Shown here: piece by piece, positions 10,610 to 21,734 of the stretch
Layout: every line of letters starts with the position of its first letter
How positions within the stretch are numbered: position 1 is the stretch's first letter
The notes under the pieces: model-generated
Seen by the model: the letters and a program-made list of their open reading frames with translations, nothing else
Database searches by the model: none
Told to the model about the DNA's origin: nothing
Assembly: GCA_963678675.1 (NCBI GenBank)
Contig: OY783197.1
Coordinates: 10,171,647-10,235,646 of the forward strand
Source of the DNA: Xiphydria camelus
Taxonomy: Eukaryota > Arthropoda > Insecta > Hymenoptera > Xiphydriidae
Length of the DNA: 64,000 nucleotides
Reading direction: 5' to 3'
Program-made: the position numbers and the translations under genes

Positions 10610-11202
10610 ATTTTTACATGTTATGACTGGTTCTCTTTCATGCATTTTCCGCAGACAAATTTTTTACAAATTATGCAAGTTTTAGTGGTTTTATTATCCG
10701 TATATCTACAATCTTATTTAGCATTTTCTTCGTCATTGGGAATTATTGCTTGGGCTGCTTGATGTTCCTTGTTGAAGGTTTTCTTTTTCTTCTTCAAGGA
10801 ATTCGTAATACTCTGTGACGAGTCCATCTGCAATTATCTACACTTCAATTATTAAAATATTTACACAATTTTTTAAACTTATTGCTGGAATTTTTAATTC
10901 AAGTTAACTTTACAGTCAATTATTTCAGACCGACCAAAAATGCACTTAAACCCTTTTACTTCCAGGCCCCTCAATTGTAACAGGAAACGCTGCCTTGGTA
11001 TCTTTATTCCAGTTGTTGCCTGATGGAGTATCCATGCATTGATTTCAGCGAAATCCAGGATATTGAAAAATACGTGTATAGGCCATCTATTGCATTTTGA
11101 TTTCACGCTATATTTTCGCGCCATTTGGTGAACCATATCGACGCCAAATTTAGTCTTATTATAATAACTAATTGTTTCGGGTGTTATAGCTCGGCCCGTC
11201 AA
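10610..11202 (-). pseudogene. piggyBac-like transposase, C-terminal part
   Basis: The minus-strand frame 10894-11202 reads TISYYNKTKFGVDMVHQMAR, then KYSVKSKCNRWPIHVFFNIL and FAEINAWILHQ. This is the piggyBac pattern of YN.TK.GVD..DQM followed by RWP..IFF and N. After a stop, the region 10610-10850 encodes the usual C-terminal cysteine cluster in another frame (DCRYTDNKTTKTCIICKKF, VCGKCMKE), a RING-like zinc finger. The catalytic N-terminal half is missing. A near-identical inverted copy is at 21735-22290. Stops and the lost N-terminus make it inactive. Confidence 0.8.
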
Positions 11203-12984
11203 AATACTGACTGGATCAAATCCTTTCCTTCTCCTTTTTTTGTATTATATAAAATAATGTTTTCATAAATGCGTGGACAAAACCGTGTCGCCAAAACCCC
11301 CGGCGATCTTGGGACCCGATGCGCGGAGCCAGGTACTTACCCCCCGGGGTTTGGGGAGCATAGCTAGTACATGCAAACAACTGTACTACCGCCCGGCAAG
11401 ATACGGCCCGGCAGGGACCATATGTGGCAGGGGCCGTCGCGGACGGGGTTCATCGCTTCCGATCCTTTCTGTCAAACGACGGGACGGTCATAAAGACTAG
11501 AGTCTGTGTTCCGTCGTACCCCTTTTCCGGAAATAATTAATTAACGGACGGATCGAAATAAGCCGTTTCCCGCAATACCTATTCTAATAAACAATGTTCC
11601 GTCTTTGCGCGACGGACTACGCGCCAAATTAATCTTGTGTGGTGGGTTTAGAATGAATAAAATTTCACCAATTTGTAAGGGAAAACAAACAATGCATTAA
11701 CTTTATTTGCGAGCTGTTCCGGTCGCTCGGAGGTTTTCGAACGTACTGGTCGCTCTTCGACCCCGTGACAATGAGGAACTTTCCCGGATCTAAGTAAGTA
11801 TGTACAATTTAACGTATGTATAATATAATGCCATAAAATAAATGATCTCATTTTATTTACTGTTCAATTGTGATGAAGGTGCCATCTAGTATTAATCGAC
11901 TTGTCTATTTTAAAGCACATCTAGTTAATTCCTCTCTTAATTTTGCCATTGGTCGCGATGGCAAGGCAGGCGGTATGTTTAGGCAAACGCAATAGCTCCT
12001 CGACCCTTTTCTCACTTTCACTGGACTCACGGGAGGACATGAGCTAGGGCACCTTTTACCCACTGTTACTGTCCAGGGTCGACATATCATAAATTAAGCC
12101 ATCTCGAGACGCACACACACTTACGCCTGTCCCTGGACTAGGCGCTCCGCGGGACGTCGACGCACTGCGTGTCTTCCCGGAGTCTTTCGCACGCTTTTTA
12201 CTTTCACACTTCCTTCGAATTTTCTACTCTCATCATAAAAAGGTACCCATACACGATATGGTTTGCCGGAAGGCAGGCCTTCCGACTTGTGCTTACACAT
12301 AGTCCAGTCAAGATATCATTTTTCAAAAAAATAATTGCGGACAGGTCGATTTTTTGAGGGTCGATGGAGGGGTGCCTCCCGAGTCTCCCACCAAATTTGC
12401 ACCCTCGCCAACCCCTGGAGAGGGGTGCAATAGGGGTGGTTTCTTATTATTTTTTTTTTAATTTTTTTTTCTAACTTGTAGAGAATAATATTTTCTACAA
12501 CTTTGCCTAATAAAATTTTTTTTAACTTTTCTTTTTAACGGTCTAGCGCCCATTATACGGGAAAACATTCACCATACTTATTTATTACGGTTCAGGAAAT
12601 ATACGAACGAAAGGTTGAATAGCTGGTTTTTCCATGCCGTTTCATTGACAACTGTCTCCCGAGCTTTCAACAAAAAAACGCAGTCTAACCCCTTCGGGGT
12701 TTTGCGTAATAGGGGTGGTTTTTTTATGGGTCACTTGTACTTAATAAAAATCTGTACAGCGTTATTTACTTATAGTTAATTTTTTAAACGTTGTTATTAA
12801 CCAGTAGAGGCCTCAAAATGTATGAAAAATGTTTGCGGCTACAGTATTGGTTTTTGTCTCTTGCTTACAGGTTTGAGAAAGGAATGCAAGGAATGTAGTG
12901 AATACCTGCCTTTTTGGAGGTATTTTGATATAACGGTTCATATCGTTCGATATTCTTGGAACATAACCATAAGTTAAGCTTAAT
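11203..12984. other. Unassigned repeats, no gene
   Basis: Holds an R1 piece at 11505-11640 (TGTTCCGTCGTACCCC, reversed orientation), a segment GTAAGTATGTA-AAT-TAACG at 11787 that recurs at 13684, and a passage with GAGGGTCGATGGAGGGGTG and GGGGTGCAATAGGGGTGG at 12355-12445, which reads like a dispersed repeat. The open frames have no motifs. Confidence 0.5.
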
Positions 12985-13330
12985 TTAGAATATTCATATC
13001 ATCGGTCACAATGACAAGGTAAACGGTCTGTTTCGGCAAATCCAGGTTGTTAATGGTTCACAGTCCGCACCTTCCTCGAAAGGGCTAATGGCTGGATGAG
13101 TCGGAATAGATCGTTTTTCGGCATACTTATTTGACAACTACCGCTATACTTAGAATATCAAATAAGCTGGCTTCTTTCTCTTAGAAAGAATGACGAATGC
13201 GGTCTATTGTTTTTTGGAGACAACTTAATGGCAGGCTTATCCAGGAATTCAATTCGCTATTGTTCCCACCGTCGAGAACGACCATCCGGCTTTCTCGATC
13301 GTGAAGTGCGATACTCGAAAAACCATAATT
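12985..13330 (-). repeat. R1 blocks b (reversed) and a
   Basis: GGTCACAATGACAAGG, GGTTCACAGTCCGCACC and CGTTTTTCGGCATAC match 37540-37660 in the same, reversed sense. 13232-13320 matches block a (GGCTTATCCAGGAATTCAA, GAACGACCATCCGGCTTTC). Confidence 0.7.
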
Positions 13331-14058
13331 AACGGTACCTTCGCACTTTGGATTCGGACCTCAGAGGTTCCCTAGCGTCATTAATATTCTTCCTCTAGTA
13401 AATTAGGGGGCATCGCGTCACCCCACGCTACCCCCTCCGTTGGTCTATGTTGCGAATATATAAACTGGAACTAAACGAGCGTCCTCTTCAATGTGGACTA
13501 ACAGGCAAACCTGAGTGTTACACATGTACAGTGTACCACAGTCAAACCCGGAAAAAACGGAAAAAACCCGCTCTTGTGCTTAAGTTTTCCAGTCAGTCAC
13601 GCGAAGATTCTCAGAGCGAAACGACGCAATTCCCACGCATCACTCTAGTACGTTTCTACTACTGAAATCAGATAAGCTTAAAAAGTAAGTATGTAGAATG
13701 TAACGTATGTATAATATAGTGCCATAAAATAAAATAGAATTACCTACAGCACAATTGAAAAAGTCGATGTTTTTTTTGAGATTCTGCTAAAGACATCGAT
13801 ATTATATCGATTGTTTCGAACTTACAAATATCGTTTAAAATAATTGATTATCTCGTAAAAAAAACATCGATTTTTAGTAATCGATGAATAATCGCACATC
13901 CCTATTCTACACCTCAATTTCACTCGCAGTTATCAACGCACTCCAAGTCCTACACCAAGTCCATGTAAGGTTTTACGGAACGCATATAGTGAATTCAGCA
14001 GGTAAGCGCTATAACTTACAATTAAACGATCCTTTCCCATCGCTAAACTAATCTCGCA
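13331..14058. other. No gene; hAT-like relic suspected at 13740-13910
   Basis: 13765-13905 contains ATCGATTTTTAGTAATCGAT followed by AATCGCACATCCCTA, reminiscent of hAT-family non-autonomous ends. No partner end is seen. 13684-13733 repeats 11787-11845. No supported open frame. Confidence 0.4.
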
Positions 14059-14196
14059 GTGCATCTAACTCGTGGTAAATCACTGTGAACCATCAAACCT
14101 TAATATATTGTTAACTAATATAGTGGATACGGTCTCTTTCGCGATTACAGTTCAGTATTCTTTTAGAAGCTTGCGGAGCTGTTTCGTGGAGCCAAA

Positions 14197-14520
14197 ATGT
14201 TGAAAGGGTTCACAAATTATGATTTAGCTATGGTAGCACTTGCTTTAGAAGAAGAAGATGCTAATTGGAAAAGAAATCGTCGCAGAAATCGGAGAAGAAT
14301 GTGGGTTGACAAGGCATGGAAGAATAGAAGTGTTGAAGGGGAGTTCTGCTCGCTGCTACCTCATCTACTTAGCAATGAGACGAAATTTTACGAATATTTT
14401 CGTATGTCGATGTCCACATTCAATCAACTTGAACTGAAACTCCAAGAGAAACTGAAGAAACGAGATACATTTTGGAGACTAGCAATAACACCAAGAGAAC
14501 ATTTGGCGGTATGCTTGAGG
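14197..14520 (+). pseudogene. Harbinger transposase, exon 1
   Basis: Starts at ATG 14197 and gives 108 residues: RRMWVDKAWKNR, then EYFRMSMSTFNQLELKL and LAITPREHLAVCLR. This is the N-terminal helical region of HARBI1-type nucleases. A consensus donor follows (TTGAG|GTAAGT). Splicing to 18745 gives AVCLRYLATGD, which restores the family block LRFLATG. The intron (14521-18744) carries other repeats and the second exon of the MADF gene on the opposite strand. The exon itself is open. The gene as a whole carries one stop in exon 2. Confidence 0.8.
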
Positions 14521-15070
14521 TAAGTGAACATTCGAAAAATGAAACGTAGTACAAGTGAATTAAATATATTCTAGCTTAAAAACGTTCAATTGCACTTACA
14601 CGATGATGGCATTTATCCATCTTTACCTAACACTAGAACTACCGCAGGCAGTCAATTTGACTGGTGTCTTATTCAGAGTTCCATTCAACCTCCATTATGT
14701 CGTAACCTGTGAGGTTTTTGTAAAAATTGGTAGAATACTTTTTTGTAGAGCATATTTCGGTGTACAAAAAAGTTTTATAGCAGTGTGGACGAGAAATCCA
14801 CAGATAACGAGATAATCACCCGCCAAAACGACCATCTTATAAACCGCGACTATTCGGTAGTTCTAGTCTTAAATTTAATATTGAAAACGTTAAGAGTAAT
14901 AATATCAATGATATAATTATTCATAATGATAATAAATATTTAACAAAATAGTTATCGTTTAAAATAATTATATTCGTAGCTACAATTATTAAACCAAATA
15001 TTCAAAAAGATGGAAAAAGTAATCATAAAGAATAAATATCTAATCCTACATAACCCATTAAAAAGATATA

Positions 15071-16673
15071 TGGGTGGTTGCCTGTAAAGTGCACAATATG
15101 CAATATCAGTGGTGCATTGTTCTTGGGTTTAAACTCTAATGTGTTAGATATCTGTTTTAAGTACTCTTTGCCTTTGTTTTATTGGGTCGTTGATTATATT
15201 TTTTATAGTTCTATAAAATTCCGTTTTTATTTAATACTTTAGGTGTAAATTGTCATTCCCCTGGTTTGTATCTCCTTCGCTTTACAGCCATTAGACATAA
15301 AGTGAAAGAGTATTTGGTATGCTTAAGCAGCTATAAATTAAGATCTACTTACAAAAAACTCTGTTTAAAAGTCGTAGTAGATAAATAAATAAAAAAGTTA
15401 CTCTAATAAGTCTAAAAAAATGTTAAACTTGCGTATCCACAATATGCATGTCATTCCCCTGCGCATGTTAAAATTCCATTAATGCCTGGGAAATGGAGCC
15501 AGAGGTTTGTTTTACCAGGTGAGAGTAAGTAGCAAGTGATGCACAGTGGGTTTCCAAAAACTGATTGGTTTACGTGTATTTATTCTCAAGTTAATCTATA
15601 AGTTACAGAACTTTTTTCTGTAGTCACATTGAAACTGTCATTCCCCTGGTAAGTAATAGTTCTAGTGAATATTGAAATTATGTTGTGAACTAGAAGTAAA
15701 TAACTAAGGTTAATATTAATATATTTTTGGGTGTAAGCCTAATAATGACGCTCAGCTCGTTCAAATTTAATTGAAAATAATCTCATGTTTTGTCATTCCC
15801 CTGGTGTCGTTCCCCTGGAAAAATAGTTCCAGGGGAATGTTTCTACAGAGAAATGAGCATTATGAAAGGTAAGCTCGTAAGTAGGATATACTTTTGATGT
15901 GCAATATGTTATCCACATTAATTTTGCCTCCTGATCACGAATCCGGTGTCAGAATTTGGCCATCACATCACATTTTTGTTTTAATCTCAAAAAACCAGCC
16001 AGAGATCATGATTTTCAAAAAGTTAATGAACTTAAACCAAATTCGGTATATGGGGTTTTTTTGGTCGCTGATTACGAATTTGAAGTCGGATTTCAAAAAT
16101 GCAAGATGGCGGATCCAATATGGCGGACAAGATTTTCGAAAATCGACGGATTTGTGCCAAATTTGGTATAGAGAGGGGGGTTATTTGGGTCGCCGATCAC
16201 GAATCTGAAGTCAGATTTCAGAAATTAAAAATGGCGGATCAAACATGGCGGACGAGATTTTCGAAAATTTTAATTTTTGCAAATATAACTACCATATTCG
16301 TGATCAGCGATCCAAAAAAAACCCCTATACCAAATTTGGGATAAATCCGTCGATTTTCGAAAATTTCGTTCGCCATATTGGATCTGCCATCTTGAATTTT
16401 TGAAATCCGACTTCAGATTCGTGATCAGCGACCTAAAAAAACCCCTATACCGAATTTGGTTAAATCCATTAACTTTTTGAATGATTCCCCTGCTGCTAAA
16501 TTTAAAGAAAAGCTAAATAAAATAAAAAATAATGACAAAAATGAACTGTCTCCTGTAAATATTTGTTTTTAATTGGTAAACCAAGCTTCTATTCTAGTTT
16601 TCTCTCAAAAATATTGTTTTTTTTTGTGACCAAAATGGAAAGGTGTTTTGTTTCACTTCGGGGCATTCACCCA
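15071..16673. mobile_element. Z repeat copy 1, TGGGTG ends
   Basis: Ends TGGGTGGTTGCCTGTAAAG and CTTCGGGGCATTCACCCA, with TATA on both sides. 15071-16230 is a direct copy of 27530-28640. It contains repeated GTCATTCCCCTGG motifs (about 15251, 15451, 15637, 15791, 15806 and inverted at 15828). The region 16090-16480 is self-inverted, built on blocks such as AATGGCGGATC-A-ATGGCGG and TTTTCGAAAATCGACGG. A short coding remnant (SPAAKFKEKLNKIKNND) precedes the right end. Non-autonomous, class not assigned. Confidence 0.75.
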
Positions 16674-16679
16674 TATATT

Positions 16680-16946
16680 CCTACATGTAATAAATGTAAG
16701 ACAAATAAGAGAAGAAAAAAAGTATGAATTACAAAAAGTAATTTTATTTCACTTGAAACGGTAATGAAACAGTAAAAATTATTATGAAACCAATATTATT
16801 TTAAAATAATTAATGATTGAATATAATCATTACCATGAACACGAATTGAATAAGTAATTGAAGATAAACCTAAACATCCTTCACAAACGGAAAGAAGTAT
16901 ACAAATAATTCTGAAATATACATTTATATTAGAAGTAATGAAATTA
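16680..16946. other. AT-rich, no gene
   Basis: Sequence between Z copy 1 and the 191-bp tandem repeat. No recognisable content. Confidence 0.4.
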
Positions 16947-17328
16947 AAAACTATGAATATGAATAATCTTAAAATTATACACTCTAAAGTGGTTAATGTT
17001 ATCAATAAATGTTTACAAAACAAATATGAATGGTTACATACAAATTCATATAGAAACTAATATTACCATGTTGAAGTAATTCATGATTGCACATTTCATC
17101 ATTACCATAACAACGAGAAAAAGGAATTATTAATGATAAAACTATGAATATGAATAATCTTAAAATTATACACTCTAAAGTGGTTAATGTTATCAATAAA
17201 TGTTTACAAAACAAATATGAATGGTTACATACAAATTCATATAGAAACTAATATTACCATGTTGAAGTAATTCATGATTGCACATTTCATCATTACCATA
17301 ACAACGAGAAAAAGGAATTATTAATGAT
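16947..17328. repeat. 191-bp direct tandem duplication
   Basis: Units 16947-17137 and 17138-17328 look identical (each starts AAAACTATGAATATGAATAA and ends AGGAATTATTAATGAT). Perfect identity marks a recent event, or an assembly artefact. Confidence 0.9.
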
Positions 17329-17499
17329 AAACCGAGACATCGTTCACAAAGGGAAGAAACAAAAAAAATAATTCTTCAATATTAATGTATGTTTACATTT
17401 ATATAATTAAAAGATATAAATATGAATAATCTCTTAAAATTAGAAATAAAAGAAATATTCTCTAATACTAAACATATAAAACACTTGGGCCACACCTTC

Positions 17500-17700
17500 A
17501 GCAAAAAGAAGGATGATTTCTGGTCGTGCAGTGAAACGTTTCAAGATTCAGTTCATGCTTGTCTATCGCACGTACTCTCAAATCACCTGACGCTATTCTT
17601 CTGAATGAAGGAAAAGGAAACATTTTTGGTACAGTGGAAGAATTAGAATTGGGACAGTACAAGTCAATGCGGGTAGCCAAGCAAAATATTATCACAAATG
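17500..17700 (+). pseudogene. BESS-like fragment, second copy
   Basis: The plus strand encodes DSVHACLSHVLSNHL and, in another frame, DAILLNEGKGNIFGTVEELE. These match the minus-strand BESS region at 17990-18150 (DAFLCGIVCTLKSLDALLLH, then EAKGKIFGIVQELELRQ). It is therefore a diverged, frameshifted and inverted copy of the C-terminus of the MADF protein, placed within the transposase intron. Confidence 0.7.
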
Positions 17701-17825
17701 ATAACGGACATTATTGATTTTATTATTGTTATTAATTCATTTTTAAGTACAATTGATTTAATTTTTGTAATTCGAAAAATCTAATTTATGTCAATACATA
17801 TAAATTACTTCATGTGTGTCGCTGT

Positions 17826-18700
17826 TCATTTCATATGAAACAATGAATTACTGGTACTACATGAATGTCCATTATCATTTCTGATTTGATCTGCTGTTGT
17901 AAGATGAGAAGGTGTGAAGGGTTTTGAGGATGGCCACGACTGTGCTGATAATGGTGAAGGCGACGTTGAGCAATTTGGCGCAAAATATCTTGTTTGGCTA
18001 CCCGCATTTGATTGTAACTGTCGCAATTCTAACTCTTGTACTATTCCAAAAATCTTACCTTTTGCTTCATGCAGAAGAAGAGCGTCGAGTGATTTGAGAG
18101 TACATACGATTCCACACAAAAAAGCATCAACTAGATCTTGTTGACATGCTAGTGAACTTGGCGCTTTTCGTTTGTCGGCTTCTTTCTCCGCTACTATGTA
18201 GGCCATTAGCTGGCTGGCTGGCGATACTTCTGGTTCCACTTCACGACCAGAAATCTTTCTTTTGGTTGTTGAAGATATGGAAACCTTTTTGTTTCGTATA
18301 GACAATTCATTTGTACCTGCTACTTCTTTAATTGATTCGTTTAATGATTCTGTTAACCGTGTACTTCGGTCCGTACTAGTACCTGCTATTTTTTTGTCTC
18401 CTTCAGTCTGCTGTTCGTCGACATTGCTGAGATTTCCGTCTTGGTATGTTCCTTCATTACAAACGTCTTGCGAGTCATGACCAAATTCGAATGCAGCATC
18501 TTCTTCATCTTCTACTTTTGGCACGTTACTAAAGCCGTCCCTTTCACCGAGATGAGGCAATAAAAATGTTAGAATATCCTCATACTTATACTTCGTCATT
18601 TTCGCAGCAGCCTGTCCAGATTTTGTTCTTCTTTTTTGAAGCGTCCTACGAAGCTGGTCTCGAATGGAAGCCTATTTCTTCTTGCCTTCATCCACTCCAC
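17826..18700 (-). pseudogene. Harbinger MADF/BESS protein, exon 2
   Basis: The minus-strand frame 17826-18599 begins MTKYKYEDILTFLLPHLGE, the last part of a MADF domain. A low-complexity acidic and Ser/Thr linker follows, then a BESS-like motif (LVDAFLCGIVCTLKSLDALL...KIFGIVQELE) and a Ser/Pro tail. Upstream, in frame, SIRDQLRRTLQKRRTKSGQ continues the MADF domain to about 18655. The start of the exon lies near 18700 after TTAAAG. VEWMKARRNR and SIRDQLRR are in different frames, so one indel is present. MADF proteins bind DNA and act as the partner of Harbinger transposases. It pairs with exon 1 at 20040-20172. Confidence 0.75.
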
Positions 18701-18744
18701 CTTTAACGAACGAAATGTAACATGAAATAAATGTTTTGTTTCAG

Positions 18745-19606
18745 GTATCTTGCTACTGGAGATACCTTCAAGACGATATCGTTCAGCTACAGGTTAGGCA
18801 AATCAACGGTTGCGTCTATAGTCCACGAAACATGCAGGATTATAGTGGATGAACTTCTAAATTAAGTGATGCCAGTGCCAAATGAAGATAGGTGGAACGC
18901 CATAGCTGACGAATATTGGGAGAAGTGGCAGTTCCCTAACTGTATCGGGGCTTTAGATGGCAAGCATGTAACGATACAAGCTCCAAAATTGTCGGGAAGT
19001 CTCTATTTTAACTATAAGAAAAGTTTCTCTATTGTGCTTCTGGCTCTAGTTGATCCGTCGTACAATTTTACTGTAGTAGACGTAGGAGCCTATGGAAGAA
19101 ATTCAGATGGTGGTGTTTTATCTAATTCGAATTTTGGAAAAGCACTACGGAACAACAAACTGTCTATCCCGGGAAAAAAAATCCTGCCCGGAACAGACAC
19201 TGAACTTCCTCTTGTCATAGTAGGCGATGAAGCTTTCCCCCTCACAACGAATATCATGAGGCCATTTCCGGGGAGAAATTTTTGTAATGATAAAAGGATT
19301 TTCAATTACCGATTAAGTAGGGCGAGGAGATTGTCCGAAAATGCATTTGGCATTTTAACTCAAAAGTTTAGAGTTTTTATGAGACCAATTCAGGGATCGC
19401 CGAATAATATTACGCAAATTGTACTCGCGGCATGTACCTTGTACAATTTTATTCGACAGCACGAAGGCTACACCTTGCCCGAAAAAAGTACAGCAACTGC
19501 TTCGACACAAGAGAGGTCGCCTAATTTTGAGACATTACCCCGCCGTCGCGGTAGAGGTACACAAGAAGCATTTGCTGTGCGAGAGCAATTGAAAGATTTT
19601 TTTTAA
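18745..19606 (+). pseudogene. Harbinger transposase, exon 2 (DDE catalytic domain)
   Basis: Follows an acceptor TTTTGTTTCAG at 18744. It reads RYLATGDTFKTISFSYRLG, one in-frame TAA after DELLN, then MPVPNEDRWNAIADEYWEKW and IGALDGKHV (first Asp), AYGRNSDGGV, VIVGDEAFPL (second Asp), FNYRLSRARRLSENAFGIL (third acidic Glu) and a C-terminus with ACTLYNFIRQHEG. The stop is at 19604-19606. All three catalytic residues of the DDE_Tnp_4 family are visible. The TAA at about 18863 sits where a Lys/Pro-rich link to MPVP is usual. Exon 1 is at 14197. Apart from that stop the gene looks intact. Confidence 0.85.
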
Positions 19607-19687
19607 TTCACCAGAAGGTAGTGTGGAGTGGCAAGAACGTGTGGCCCTCATGCTTTGATTTACAAATTGTAAATTGTTGTACATAGT

Positions 19688-19928
19688 CACCGTAAAATAA
19701 GGTGAAATTGTGCCGCCTCTGGTGAGAATATTCCGCTAGGATTTTCTACGTTTCTTTGAATTTGGTGGCTCGAACTTGGTATTGTCAGATGTATCGGCAT
19801 TTATTAATTAAGTCAATGCCGGTACATCTGACAACACTAAGTTCGAGCCGCCAAATTCAAAGATATGTAGAAAATCCTTGCGGCACATTCTCACCAGAGG
19901 CGGCACAATTTCACCTCATTTTATGGTA
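19688..19928. mobile_element. Hairpin MITE between the two Harbinger genes
   Basis: Arms of about 110 bp are reverse complements (CCGTAAAATAAGGTGAAATT / ATTTCACCTCATTTTATGG, with GTGCCGCCTCTGGTGAGAAT in both). Non-coding. Confidence 0.88.
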
Positions 19929-20039
19929 ATAATTTTATTTCGTAGATTAATAAAAATTTCGTAATATAATAAAGTGTGTTTCAATTCCCCGTTCAAAATA
20001 GCTCCATTTTAAGACAAAACGATAAAATTGTGAACTTAC

Positions 20040-20172
20040 CTTTAACCTCCAAGGTGGTTGCAAGTATTTTCCACACTCGTTCTTTATAGTCAGCATTCCT
20101 ATATTTTTCGTTGGACTGGTCATATAGCACTGGATACTTTCTTATCTCTTCGATAAATTTTTCTACGTCCAT
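20040..20172 (-). pseudogene. Harbinger MADF protein, exon 1
   Basis: Starts at ATG 20172 (minus). It encodes MDVEKFIEEIRKYPVLYDQS, then EKYRNADYKERVWKILATTL and EVK, the first helices of a MADF domain (F...I...P.LYD....Y....+...W..IA). A consensus donor follows (AAAG|GTAAGT, 20034-20039). The intron to exon 2 (18701-20039) spans the entire second exon of the transposase on the other strand. This exon is open. Confidence 0.8.
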
Positions 20173-20320
20173 TGTAATATTAACGAAATTTAGTATTATG
20201 CGTAACACGATGGTTTGATAGGTATTAACCGAATGTGTACTCAGTATATTAATTTCACAATATATTCGATTGAAGAGAAGGTTTGATGGTTCACAGTGAT
20301 TTACCATGTGTTAGATGCAC

Positions 20321-20560
20321 GCGTTTAGCTTCGTCTTATATAGTTTGGAACGAAGCGGCATTTGATCGACGGAGGGGATATCGTGGGCAACGCTATGCAC
20401 TTTGATTGGCTGAAGAAGGTTGGCGGTATAAAAGGAACAAAAGATGACGGTGGGTATTTTCCGATGAGTTAAGTATTAGGTCTTCCCGATTCGTCATCTA
20501 TTGAATTCGTCATTCTCCTCTTTATAAGCCGATTTAGTAATCGACGTATAGCGGTATCGG
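20321..20560. other. Flank with a TATA-like motif
   Basis: GGCGGTATAAAAGGAACAAA at about 20422 looks like a core promoter with a TATA box, perhaps of the R1 repeat. No transcript or gene can be tied to it. Confidence 0.3.
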
Positions 20561-20710
20561 TTACAGTAGGTATTGCGGGAGACGGCTCATTTCCGATCCG
20601 TTCGGTAATTGACCTTTCCTAGAAAGGTGCGAGACTGCATTCGCAGATTATGTGTGTCTGTTGAAATATACCGCTCACCTGATCGCGAGATTAAACCCTA
20701 GATTAGCTTG
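20560..20710 (+). repeat. R1 block b
   Basis: GGTATTGCGGGAGACGGCTC, GATCCGTTCGGTAATT and CCTAGAAAGGTGCGAGACTG match other R1 copies in the plus sense. Confidence 0.7.
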
Positions 20711-21400
20711 GTATTTATAATCGTGATATTTATAATCGTAAATGTATACCCTTCAAAAAATTAAAAAAAATTACATTCTTGTAGAGCGTGACATTCTCTA
20801 TATAATTGATGCGAGAAATAATTAGCTTTAGAAGTTTTAACATGAAAAAAGGTAGTACATGCGAACCAATCGCAATTGTAGATGTAGTAAATGATATGCT
20901 TAGAGAGAACCAGGTATAAGGATCCATCAGCTGTGTAAAATGACTCATCAAGGTAGGAACGTACGGCGAGAGCTATACTATAATATATATTATTACAAAA
21001 ATATCGCTCATTATAATGAATGAGACAAAATGTACTGAACTATAATATATAGCGATATATGTTTACATGCCCTATAACGCTGGCTTGAGCCATATTTCAC
21101 CAGGAAGCTATAAGATACCGTATGTCCGATGGTAAACTCCAACTTTTGAATTTCCCTGACATCTGACTTCGGTAGCGGTTGGGTCGGTGCTCTAGTCCTG
21201 ATAGGCCAACTCTAACTATCAGGCCTATTAGGTATAGCTCTCCGTGCGTTCCTAACTTCAACGTTGTAATCTATGGGTCTAGTCAGGTAACTAGCCTGCT
21301 ATGTGGAGCACCTGCTACATGTCGCTTGGCAGTTCTTAACTAGGAATAATTCTCTTTTATTTATGTGACATTTCTTCAAAAGTAATCGTAAATGATAATC
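20711..21400. other. No gene recognised
   Basis: The short open frame at 20730-20951 has no motif. 21060-21330 is of mixed composition with CTGATAGGCCAACTCTAACT. Origin unknown. Confidence 0.4.
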
Positions 21401-21560
21401 CTAATAACCTTCCGGGGAGTCGTCCGGTAATCACGTTCTGAGAAAGGCGCGGGACCGAGGTATTAACGACCTATGTTCGCCGAAATGAACCCGCTTTACC
21501 GATCGAAAGATTAATCCTAGTGTGCGATCGTGATACTAAGCGGTATGAATTAATATTAAA
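21400..21560 (+). repeat. R1 block b/c, diverged
   Basis: CCGGTAATCACGTTCTGAG, GACCTATGTTCGCCGAAATG and GATTAATCCTAGTG match 30500-30550 and other R1 copies. Confidence 0.65.
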
Positions 21561-21734
21561 AATTCCGACTACCGTTTCTAGGAATTTTTTCCGCTATTTG
21601 GCCTTTTCCGGTCTTCGTTGCCTGGACTATTATGTCTGGTAACCAACAAAAAAAGTTACGATACTGAGTTAAAAACATAAATGCATAAAAACCAAAAATA
21701 ATAGAAAGCTAATATCCGAAACAATTAGTTCTTA

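Larger units (their letters stand above)
14059..20320. mobile_element. PIF/Harbinger element with interlocked transposase and MADF genes
   Basis: The ends GTGCATCTAAC and GGTAAATCACTGTGAACC are inverted about these coordinates (TIR about 43 bp, to CATCAAACCTT). The borders GCA/GCG are compatible with a 3-bp Harbinger site but are not identical. It encodes the two proteins typical of the superfamily: a DDE transposase (plus) and a MADF/BESS DNA-binding partner (minus). It is enlarged by a Z repeat, a 191-bp tandem duplication and a hairpin MITE. It lies inside the 10253-22642 insertion. Confidence 0.8.
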
